In this document: positions 43,875 to 51,340 of the stretch, in pieces | Numbering within the stretch: position 1 is the first letter of the stretch | Layout of the letters: each line of letters opens with the position of its first letter | NCBI GenBank assembly: GCA_036500345.1 | Contig: DASYCE010000001.1 | Span: 45,790-109,789, forward strand | Reading direction: 5' to 3' | DNA length: 64,000 nt | Source: Gemmatimonadales bacterium | GTDB lineage: Bacteria; Gemmatimonadota; Gemmatimonadetes; Gemmatimonadales; GWC2-71-9 | The notes under the pieces: model-generated | What the model saw: the letters and a program-made list of their open reading frames with translations, nothing else | Told to the model about the DNA's origin: nothing | Databases searched by the model: none | Translations under genes and position numbers: made by a program

Positions 43875-45389
43875 ATGGAAGTCGACGCGCGCACCATGCC
43901 GGACCGATCGACGATCGACGCCGACCTCTGCATTGTCGGCGCAGGTGCCGCGGGATTGGTCCTTGCTGCTGCACTCATCGACAGCGGTCTGCGCGTGGTG
44001 CTCGTGGAGAGCGGGCAGCACACCATCGATGCGGAGACGGATGCGCTGAACGATGCCGACTCGATTGGCGACTACGGCGAGCTCCGGAATACCCGGGCGC
44101 GTGGCATCGGCGGGACGACGCATCGATGGAACACCGGAGTAGGCGGGGAGCCGGGGGCCAAGTACCTCCCGCTCGACGAGATCGACTTCGAACGCCGCGC
44201 ATGGGAATGGAGCGGCTGGCCGTTCGCGCGGGACTATCTCACGCGATACTACAGCGACGCGCAGGCGATCTGCGGCCTAGGTCCGTTCGAGTACACGGCG
44301 GAGCGCTGGGCCGGCGACGCCGCGCTGCTGCCGTTTCGCGACAGCGGACTCCACACAGCAGTCTATCAGTACGGCACCGCGTCGGCGTTGCGAGACGCGC
44401 GCAGGTCCCTGATTGCGGCGTCGACATCGGTCCAGCTGCTGCACGGCGCGACAGTGACTGGATTGGTTCGCGCGAGCGATACCGGACCAGTCACCGCGAT
44501 GCGATGGAGCACGCTCTCCGGAACGACCGGAATGGTGACCGCGTCACGCTTCGTCCTCGCCGCAGGGGCCATCGAGAACGCGAGACTGCTCCTCCTCTCG
44601 GCGACCAACGCGCGGCCGTGCGCCGACTGGGTCGGCCGCGGCTTCATGGAGCACCCGATCGACCATTCGCTCGAATTGCATTCGAAGGAACCCGCGCTGG
44701 AGGGCGACAGCTCGTTCTACCAGCCGCATCCGGTTGACGGCGCTCCCGCGGTGATGGGACGGATCGCGCTGGCGCCCGATCTCCTGCGCGAATTGCAGCT
44801 TCCCAACGCGAGTGTTCGGCTGCAGGCTCCGGCGGATCCGGCGATTCTGTCGAGGCCGGCGTCTCGCGGCATGGCGCGCCGGCTGGTGCCGTTCCGGGGA
44901 GCGCGGCGGGTGATCGGCAACGTGGTCCGCGGGATCAGCGGGTCGGCGGGGAAGATGCGCGGGGCGCACTACCGGCTTCTCATCGACCTGGAGCAGCTTC
45001 CACACCGAGACAATCGCGTCGTACTCGCGAACGATGTCGATCGCTTCGGGCTCCGCCGTGCGGCGTTGCATTGGAATTGGCGGGAGCGCGACGAGGCGCA
45101 TCGGGTGCGGATCCGGGCGGCGATTGCGCGGGAACTGGAGCGGGCCGGGGCAGGGCGCACCACCGAGCATCCTGACCGGCCGATCGAGCCCCAGGCGCAT
45201 CATCACGCCGGGACGACGCGAATGCATGACGATCCAGCGGAGGGGGTGGTCGACGCGAACCTGCGGGTGCACGGCGAAGACGGGCTCTATCTGCTTGGGG
45301 CATCAGTCTTTCCGACGGCAGGGGTCGCGAATCCGACGCTGACGGTGGTCGCCCTGGCGCTACGGCTCGCCGAACATCTGAAGGGCTGA
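43875..45389 (+). CDS. GMC-type FAD-dependent oxidoreductase
   Basis: A 504-residue flavoenzyme. The ATG at 43875 has a GGGGGG purine-rich site upstream and puts the dinucleotide-binding motif GAGAAG at residues 22-27. RARGIGGTTHRWN near residue 82 is the GMC FAD-binding signature, LAAGAIENARLLLLS the second, and the C-terminal HHHAGTTRMHDD plus NPTLTVVALALRLA the conserved end, including the active-site His. It should oxidise an alcohol or sugar with FAD. Neighbours (glycosyltransferase and phosphatase-like protein) suggest a role in a surface glycan or its breakdown, which is inference. The 21-bp repeat array begins 17 bases after its stop. Confidence 0.92.
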   Translation: MEVDARTMPDRSTIDADLCIVGAGAAGLVLAAALIDSGLRVVLVESGQHTIDAETDALNDADSIGDYGELRNTRARGIGGTTHRWNTGVGGEPGAKYLPLDEIDFERRAWEWSGWPFARDYLTRYYSDAQAICGLGPFEYTAERWAGDAALLPFRDSGLHTAVYQYGTASALRDARRSLIAASTSVQLLHGATVTGLVRASDTGPVTAMRWSTLSGTTGMVTASRFVLAAGAIENARLLLLSATNARPCADWVGRGFMEHPIDHSLELHSKEPALEGDSSFYQPHPVDGAPAVMGRIALAPDLLRELQLPNASVRLQAPADPAILSRPASRGMARRLVPFRGARRVIGNVVRGISGSAGKMRGAHYRLLIDLEQLPHRDNRVVLANDVDRFGLRRAALHWNWRERDEAHRVRIRAAIARELERAGAGRTTEHPDRPIEPQAHHHAGTTRMHDDPAEGVVDANLRVHGEDGLYLLGASVFPTAGVANPTLTVVALALRLAEHLKG

Positions 45390-45405
45390 AAGCGGCTCCA
45401 AAGAG

Positions 45406-46119
45406 CTTCTCACGGCGATTCGCGACCTTCTCATCCCCGATCGCGTCCTTCTCATCCTCAATCGCGTCCGACTTCGGCTGCATCGCGACCTTCTCGTTGG
45501 CTTGAAAGCCCTTTGCACGCCCGTTCGACCCGACTTCATCGCGATTCGCGAGCTTCTCATTTCGCTTCACGCTCATTGCATGGCGATTCGCGCGCACTTC
45601 ATCCCGCTGAAAGCCCTTTGCATGGCCATTCGCGCCGACTTCATCTCGATTCGCGAGCTTCTCATTCCGCTTCACGCTCATTGCATGGCGATTCGGGCGC
45701 ACTTCATCCCGCCGAAAGCCCTTTGCATGGCCGTTCGGGCCGACTTCATCTCGATTCGCGAGCTTCTCATTCCGCGTCACGCTCATTGCATGGCCGTTCG
45801 CGCTGACTTCATCCCGATTCAAGCGCTTCTCATTTCAATGCAAGCTCTTTGCATGGCCGTTCGCGCCGACTTCATCTCGATTCGCGAGCTTCTCATTCCG
45901 ATTCACGCTCATTGCATGGCGATTCGGGCGCACTTCATCCCGCTGAAAGCCCTTTGCATGGCCGTTCGCGCCGACTTCATCCCGATTCGCGAGCTTCTCA
46001 TTCCGCTTCACGCTCATTGCATGGCGATTCGGGCGCACTTCATCCCGCTGAAAGGTCTCTTCACGGCCATTCGCCCTCACTTCATCCCGCAGAAAGCTCT
46101 TTGCATCTCGATTCGACCC
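45406..46119. repeat. 34-unit tandem array of 21-bp repeats with 105-bp superperiod
   Basis: From 45406 to 46119 the sequence divides into 34 consecutive 21-base units without a single insertion or deletion. Units 7-34 (from 45532) follow a five-type order that repeats every 105 bases: types starting GACTTCATC, CTTCTCATT, CATTGCATG, CACTTCATC and CTTTGCATG. The first six units are more degenerate. Because 21 is a multiple of three, both strands stay open: the plus frame from before the array to a TAA at 46177-46179 (heptads such as LLIPLHA and HCMAIRA), and the minus frame broken once by TGA at 45837-45835 (heptads such as LANRDEV and SVKRNEK). The region fills most of the 874-base gap between the GMC gene and padR. 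Confidence 0.93.
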
Positions 46120-46155
46120 CGACTTATCCCCTGTCAGGTCCGTTCTCGCCGCCAT
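45835..46155 (-). CDS. Possible heptad-repeat protein read from the 21-bp array
   Basis: A 106-residue frame from an ATG at 46155 with a GGGGAA site upstream (an earlier ATG is at 46230), ending at a TGA inside repeat unit 21. It consists mainly of hydrophilic heptads of the form x-[AFVP]-[NQK]-[RG]-[DHN]-[EA]-[VKM], for example GFQRDEV, RPNRHAM and SVKRNEK. Much of the variation between units is silent in this frame (CGA/CGG/CGC for Arg, AAT/AAC for Asn), which favours it over the plus strand. The frame resumes after the stop through the rest of the array. Whether any protein is made is unknown. Confidence 0.3.
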   Translation of the reverse strand: MAARTDLTGDKSGSNRDAKSFLRDEVRANGREETFQRDEVRPNRHAMSVKRNEKLANRDEVGANGHAKGFQRDEVRPNRHAMSVNRNEKLANRDEVGANGHAKSLH

Positions 46156-46221
46156 TTCCCCGCGCTGGCGGCTTTGTAAGGGATCTGCGGGCACCCGCGT
46201 CCCCCTTGCATGGTCCAACGC

Positions 46222-46248
46222 GACTCCCATATGTTGGAGTCACACATA
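46222..46248. promoter_or_regulatory. Overlapping dyads, candidate PadR operator
   Basis: Immediately before padR lie GACTCC-N8-GGAGTC (46222-46241) and TATGT-N9-ACATA (46230-46248), two overlapping perfect inverted repeats. The second resembles the ATGT/ACAT half-sites bound by PadR proteins. Position 16 bases before the padR ATG fits autorepression. Confidence 0.55.
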
Positions 46249-46263
46249 TAGGGACCCCACGCG

Positions 46264-46596
46264 ATGCTGACACCGGAGATCAAGAAGGGGAGCGCCGAGT
46301 TCCTGATCCTCTCGCTCCTCGAACATGAGCCGCGCCACGGTTATGAGCTGAGCAAGCTTATCGCCTCCCGATCTCAAGGTGTCCTGACCTTTCATGTCGC
46401 GTCGCTCTATCCGCTCCTCTACCGGATGGAAGCGCGCGGCTGGATCGGCGGGCGGTGGGTCGAGAAGCCCGGCGAGCGCCGCCGCCGGTACTACCGCATC
46501 ACCGCCGCCGGTCGGCGTGCGCTCGAAGCGCAGCGCGAACACTGGAACGCCTTTGTCGCCGCGGTGACCAGCATCGCCGGTCTCGGCAATGCCTGA
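46264..46596 (+). CDS. PadR family transcriptional regulator
   Basis: A 110-residue winged-helix regulator. It matches the PadR pattern throughout: LTPEIKKGSAEFLILSLL opening, HGYELSKLI helix, FHVASLYPLLYRMEARGWI recognition helix, and the wing ERRRRYYRITAAGRRAL. The C-terminal helix provides dimerisation. It overlaps the following permease gene by eight bases. PadR next to an ADOP-type permease is a common pairing in Acidobacteria and Gemmatimonadota; the regulator probably controls its own operon through the dyads just upstream. Confidence 0.95.
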   Translation: MLTPEIKKGSAEFLILSLLEHEPRHGYELSKLIASRSQGVLTFHVASLYPLLYRMEARGWIGGRWVEKPGERRRRYYRITAAGRRALEAQREHWNAFVAAVTSIAGLGNA

Positions 46597-49318
46597 CTGG
46601 CGCACCATGCTGCGGCAGCGCGCACCGGAGCTCGGACTCGCCCCGCAGCATGAAGCGGAGTTGATCGATGAGCTGGCGCCGCACCTCGACGCGGAGTTCG
46701 ACGAGCTCGCCCGCCACGTCGGTCCCGACGAGGCGGAGCGTCAACTGCTGGCGCGCTTCGACGCACGCTCGCTCCGCGAACTGGGGCGCACGCGTCGCAT
46801 CGCGCTCGGAGCGCAGGCGCGGCACAGCGATATGCCACCTGTCACACGGGAGTGGTGGAGAATGAACACCCGCCGCCGGATTGTCGCATTTCGTGCGCTG
46901 GTGGTGCTGATGCTGGCGGTCGGCGTCGGCGCCACCACCGCAATCTTCTCGGTGGTGAACGGCGTGCTGCTCAAGCCGCTGCCGTTCCCGCACCCGGAGC
47001 AGCTCGTCCTCGTCGGCGAACGCTCGCCGCAGAGTCCGGGCGTCAACAAGTTCATGTTCCTCGACACGCCGTCGGCGATTCTCTCGTGGCGGCAACGCGC
47101 CGACGATTTCGAGGGAATTGCGGCGCTGCAGAGCGCCTCGTTCACCCTCGCCGGACAGGGTGACCCGCGGGTGCTCACCGGAGTCCGCGTGACGCCGAAC
47201 TTCTTCGGCGTGTTGCAAGCGACCCCCGAGTTGGGACGATTCTTCGTCCCCGCCGACGCGAACGACGGTACACGGCCGACGGTCATCACCGATGCGCTCT
47301 GGCGATCGACCTTCGGCGCCGACCCCGGCGTGATCGGTCGCACGGTGGGCGCGCCGGGAAGTGCCGTGCGGATCATCGGCGTCCTCCCCGCCACGTTCCG
47401 CATCGGCGGCAGCGAGCTGGGGATGACCACCGCCGGCAAGCCGACCGAATTCTTCCAGACGTTTGAATTCGGGCCGACCTCTGGCGGCGATCTCACGCGT
47501 GCCTGGTCGAATTTCAACTTCACCGCGATCGGACGGCTGAAGCCGGGGGTGAGCATCACCCAGGCGTCGGCCCAACTCGACGTGATTCAGGGGCACCTCG
47601 CAGTCGATGCCCCCGACGCGGCGCCCGGAATGATGCTGCAGGGCCAGATCACTCCCATCCTCGACTACGCCACCAGCGCGTCGCGGCAGGAACTCTGGCT
47701 GCTCCTCGGCGCGGTCGCCGCCGTGCTGCTGATCATCAGCGTCAATCTGGGAGGATTGTGGGTCACCCAGGTGGTCGATCGGCGCCGCGACTGGGCGATC
47801 CGCATCGCACTTGGCGCCGAGCCTGGACGGCTCGCCCGTCAGGTCCTGAGCGAAGGGCTCTTCCTTGGCGTGATCGGCGGCGTGCTGGGCGTCGCGTGCG
47901 CCGCCGCCGGGATCAGGAGTCTTCTCGCGCTTGCGCCGCAGGATATCCCGAGACTCGATCAGGTCCACGTCGACTGGCGCGTGCTGCTGGTGGGATTGCT
48001 GATGTCGGCGGTGGCGGGATTGCTGACGGCGCTGATTCCGGCGCTGCGCGTCGGGCGTGGCCACCCGCAGGAATCGCTCAAGGGGGCGAGTACAGCGACC
48101 ACCGCCGGAGTGGCGGGTGTGCGGTCGCGCCAGGGATTGATCGCCATCCAGGCGACACTCACGACGCTGCTGATCGCCGTCGCCGGACTGCTCGGCGTCT
48201 CCCTCTACAGGCTGATGGACCGGCCTGCGGGCTTTTCGACCGAACATGGCGTCGTCGCGCGAGTGGTGATCAACAGTTATGACGACACCGCACGTGACCA
48301 GATCTTCCAGCAACTGATCCCGGCCATTGCGGCGATCCCAGGTGTGCGCGCCGTCGGCCTTACATCGCATCTGCCGCTCGAAGGCGAGACGTGGATTGAC
48401 GGCGCGGGAATTCCCGGCAAGCAGTATCCGCGCGCACAGCAACCGACCGTCAATGTCCGCTTCGTCGGCGGAGACTACTTCTCCGCCATGCAGATCCCGC
48501 TGATCGCCGGACGCAATCTCGGTGAGGCCGACCGGCCGGCGGGGTGGCCGCCGAAGAACGACTCTGTCGAAGCGACGATGCACGAGTCGGTGATCATCTC
48601 CGCAGCAGCCGCCCGCCTGATCTGGCCGGGGCGCGATCCGCGCACGCTGGTGGGAGAGGCGATTGCGTTCAATGGCCAGAGTCCGACCATCGTCGGCGTG
48701 GCGGCCGATGCGCTCGACGGTACGCTGACGTCGGCGGCGCCGGCGGTGGCCTACCAGCCGTACTGGGAGTACGAGCCGCCGTCATTCTCGCTGGTGCTGC
48801 GGACCACACTGCCGATTAACGAAATTGCGGGACCGCTCCGCGCGGCAATCTGGAAGCTGGCGCCTAACGCGCCGATCTCGGCGATCGAGCCGCTCGGATC
48901 GCTGCGATCGGCGGCCACTGCACCGCAGCGCTACCAGTTCACCCTGCTGATGATCTTCGCCGGGCTGGCACTGATGCTCGCCGTGATCGGGACGTACGCG
49001 CTCGTGGCGCACAGCGTGGCACAACGCCGGAAGGAACTGGCGATCCGGTTGGCGCTCGGTGCCCAGGCCGGAACAATTCGCGGACTGATCGCGCGGCAGG
49101 CGGTGGCACCGGTGGCGATCGGTGCGCTGGCAGGATTGGTTGCTGCGTGGGTTGGTGGCCGCGTGTTGCAGAGCTTGCTCTATGATGTCGACGCCCACAA
49201 TCTCGCGGCGCTCGGCGCTGCCGTCGGAGTCGTCGTGCTGGCAGCGGTGCTCGCGTGTATTGCGCCGGCTCGCCGAGCGACGCGGGTCGACCCCAACCTC
49301 GCGCTGCGAGCGGAATAG
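46589..49318 (+). CDS. ADOP-type FtsX/MacB-like ABC permease
   Basis: A 909-residue membrane protein of the duplicated orphan permease type. Residues 1-80 form a soluble helical leader with charged residues, followed by a first membrane helix (VVLMLAVGVGATTAIFSVVNG) and a MacB-like periplasmic domain. Then come a first FtsX domain (about 365-480), a second helix and periplasmic domain, and a second FtsX domain near the end (AVIGTYALVAHSVAQRRKELAIRLALGAQ). No ATPase is encoded nearby, which is usual for this type. A role in lipoprotein or drug export is often assumed by analogy with MacB. It overlaps padR by eight bases. Confidence 0.93.
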   Translation: MPDWRTMLRQRAPELGLAPQHEAELIDELAPHLDAEFDELARHVGPDEAERQLLARFDARSLRELGRTRRIALGAQARHSDMPPVTREWWRMNTRRRIVAFRALVVLMLAVGVGATTAIFSVVNGVLLKPLPFPHPEQLVLVGERSPQSPGVNKFMFLDTPSAILSWRQRADDFEGIAALQSASFTLAGQGDPRVLTGVRVTPNFFGVLQATPELGRFFVPADANDGTRPTVITDALWRSTFGADPGVIGRTVGAPGSAVRIIGVLPATFRIGGSELGMTTAGKPTEFFQTFEFGPTSGGDLTRAWSNFNFTAIGRLKPGVSITQASAQLDVIQGHLAVDAPDAAPGMMLQGQITPILDYATSASRQELWLLLGAVAAVLLIISVNLGGLWVTQVVDRRRDWAIRIALGAEPGRLARQVLSEGLFLGVIGGVLGVACAAAGIRSLLALAPQDIPRLDQVHVDWRVLLVGLLMSAVAGLLTALIPALRVGRGHPQESLKGASTATTAGVAGVRSRQGLIAIQATLTTLLIAVAGLLGVSLYRLMDRPAGFSTEHGVVARVVINSYDDTARDQIFQQLIPAIAAIPGVRAVGLTSHLPLEGETWIDGAGIPGKQYPRAQQPTVNVRFVGGDYFSAMQIPLIAGRNLGEADRPAGWPPKNDSVEATMHESVIISAAAARLIWPGRDPRTLVGEAIAFNGQSPTIVGVAADALDGTLTSAAPAVAYQPYWEYEPPSFSLVLRTTLPINEIAGPLRAAIWKLAPNAPISAIEPLGSLRSAATAPQRYQFTLLMIFAGLALMLAVIGTYALVAHSVAQRRKELAIRLALGAQAGTIRGLIARQAVAPVAIGALAGLVAAWVGGRVLQSLLYDVDAHNLAALGAAVGVVVLAAVLACIAPARRATRVDPNLALRAE

Positions 49319-49334
49319 CAATCGTCTTGTGAAA

Positions 49335-49359
49335 TCGCCGGTCGATTCACGACCGGCGA
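49335..49359. terminator. Terminator hairpin between permease and OPT genes
   Basis: Perfect 10-bp stem TCGCCGGTCG (49335-49344) with complement at 49350-49359 and loop ATTCA, between two convergent stops. No T-tract; can serve both strands. Confidence 0.65.
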
Positions 49360-49369
49360 CGCGGCGGGA

Positions 49370-51340
49370 CTATCGCGACGGTGCCGGTGCCGCGCGCCCG
49401 CGCTGGAGCATCCAGCGGTACAGCCACACGACGAGACCGATGAATCCGATCACGCCGAGCCACGGCGCGGCGGCGAATGTCTCGGGAACGAGCCCGATCG
49501 GCGCGTCCTTCGACGTCGCCACGATCAGTCCCGCGTTGACCACGCCCCAGATGCTCTCGCCGACGATCAACCCCGACGCCACCAGCGTGCCGAGCCGTTC
49601 GGTGCGACCGGGATCGGGTGTCTGCTGCGCCTTTCGCACAAACCAGTGCGAGATGAATGCGCCGATGATCACCGCGAACGTCGCCGACATCGGGAGATAG
49701 ATCCCGATCCCCACGGCGAGCGGGGGGATCCGCAGCTTCTTCATCGTGCCAAGGAGGGAGTCGAGGATGATCAGGCCGACGCCCACCAGCGCGCCGATCC
49801 CGATCATCGTCCAGTCGAGATGTCCGCCGATCACTCCCTGCGCCAGCGCGGAGATCAGCGTCGCCTGCGGAGCGGGGAGGGGATTCGGTGCCACGACGCC
49901 GACGTTGGCCGCTCCCGCAAAGCCGTACGCCTTGGCGAGCAGGTTGAGCACCGACGGGATCACCGCCGCGCCCGCGCCGACGCCGACGATCAACGCGATC
50001 TGCTGGCGCATCGGCGACGCACCGACGAGCTGGCCGGTCTTGAGGTCCTGGAGATTGTCGTTCGAGATCGTTGCGCACGCGAAGACGATCGCCGTAATGA
50101 AGAGCGAGAACGCGATCAGCGCAGGTCGCGTGACGTCAGTTGGATGCACCGCTACGACGAAGAGCGATGCGCATACCACGATGGAAAGAATGCCGACGCC
50201 GGAGATCGGTGAATTCGATGCACCGATCAGCCCTGCCATGTAGCCGCAGACCCCGGCAATGATGAACCCGATCAGGAAGACGAGCGGCACTGCGATCAAC
50301 GTCAGCCGTCCGGCGCTCGGCGCGAGGTTGGTCGATTTCGCGAAGGTGTACGACAGCACGCCGGCTATCGCAAGGCAGATGACCGCCAGCAGGATGATCC
50401 ACGATGGCGAAAGATCCCGATCGCTGTCGTCGCCGGTGGCTGTGGTGCGCGATGCCGCCAGCGTGCTCACCAGTCCGCCGACTACCGGCTTCGCGAGCGT
50501 GAGCAAGGTATAGATCGCGGCGATGCCGATCGTGCCGGCGCCGAGGAAGCGGACCTGATGACTCCAGGTGCTCATCGTGTGCGCGGCGAGCGTCATCCCG
50601 GCCGCAGCGGGCTGATGCGCCGTGAGAATCGGCACGGCGATCACCCAGGAAATGATCTGACCCACCAGCATCGCGACACCGACCGAAAGCCCGACGAGGT
50701 GCCCCGCGCCGAGGAGCGCGAGCGACCACGCCACGTCGTATCCGGTCGATGCGCCGCCGCCAAGTGCCACGAAACCGGTGACTTCGGCTGCAGCAATACG
50801 CGTCGCAGTCAGGACGGCGAGCCCGCCCGATGCGATCGACCCGAGAATCACCGCCTTCAACCCTTCGCGCGCTTCGCCACTCGCGTCCTCGACTTCGCCG
50901 CGCGTGCCCGAGCCGACCTTGAGCACTTCGGCTGCGGCAACGCCTTCGGGATAGGGAAGATCCGATGTGGTCACCAGCGCGCGGCGCAGCGGAATGGTGA
51001 AGAGCACGCCGAGGACGCCACCGCTGACGCAGATCAGGAACGACTGCCAGAACGGGAAGCCGGTCCACCAGCCGACGATCACCAGTCCCGGCAGGACGAA
51101 GATGATCGCCGAGAGCGTTCCCGCTGCTGACGCGACCGTCTGCACGATGTTGTTCTCGAGGATCGACGAATCCTTGAATGCGCTGAGGACCGCCATCGAG
51201 ATAACCGCCGCGGGGATCGACGACGCGAAGGTCAGTCCGACCTTGAGGCCGAGGTACACGTTGGCGGCGGTGAAGCCGGTGGTGATCAGCGCACCGAGAA
51301 CCAGGGCGCGCACGGTCAGTTCGCGAGGCTTCGTCGTCAT
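49370..51340 (-). CDS. OPT family oligopeptide transporter
   Basis: A 656-residue transporter with about 14-16 hydrophobic helices. The N-terminal region (ELTVRALVLGALITTGFTAANVYLGLKVG) and the SDLPYPEGVAAAEVLKVG segment are signatures of the bacterial OPT group. It should take up oligopeptides, or metal-peptide complexes, through the inner membrane using the proton gradient. Its ATG overlaps the stop of the kinase gene upstream (ATGA at 51337-51340), so it is the last gene of the kinase operon and is cotranslated with it. That coupling suggests that peptide uptake and kinase signalling are linked. Confidence 0.94.
   Translation of the reverse strand: MTTKPRELTVRALVLGALITTGFTAANVYLGLKVGLTFASSIPAAVISMAVLSAFKDSSILENNIVQTVASAAGTLSAIIFVLPGLVIVGWWTGFPFWQSFLICVSGGVLGVLFTIPLRRALVTTSDLPYPEGVAAAEVLKVGSGTRGEVEDASGEAREGLKAVILGSIASGGLAVLTATRIAAAEVTGFVALGGGASTGYDVAWSLALLGAGHLVGLSVGVAMLVGQIISWVIAVPILTAHQPAAAGMTLAAHTMSTWSHQVRFLGAGTIGIAAIYTLLTLAKPVVGGLVSTLAASRTTATGDDSDRDLSPSWIILLAVICLAIAGVLSYTFAKSTNLAPSAGRLTLIAVPLVFLIGFIIAGVCGYMAGLIGASNSPISGVGILSIVVCASLFVVAVHPTDVTRPALIAFSLFITAIVFACATISNDNLQDLKTGQLVGASPMRQQIALIVGVGAGAAVIPSVLNLLAKAYGFAGAANVGVVAPNPLPAPQATLISALAQGVIGGHLDWTMIGIGALVGVGLIILDSLLGTMKKLRIPPLAVGIGIYLPMSATFAVIIGAFISHWFVRKAQQTPDPGRTERLGTLVASGLIVGESIWGVVNAGLIVATSKDAPIGLVPETFAAAPWLGVIGFIGLVVWLYRWMLQRGRAAPAPSR

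Noticed and set aside
44980..45822. Minus-strand 280-residue protein from the array into the GMC gene
   Set aside because: Its second half is antisense to the GMC oxidoreductase. Only the repeat part is of interest.
45406..46119. CRISPR array
   Set aside because: Units are contiguous 21-mers without unique spacers, and no cas genes are present.
45502..46179. Plus-strand 225-residue heptad protein
   Set aside because: Open only because the unit has no stop. No ribosome site or clear ATG at the start, and most unit differences alter amino acids in this frame. Kept only as a note under the repeat.
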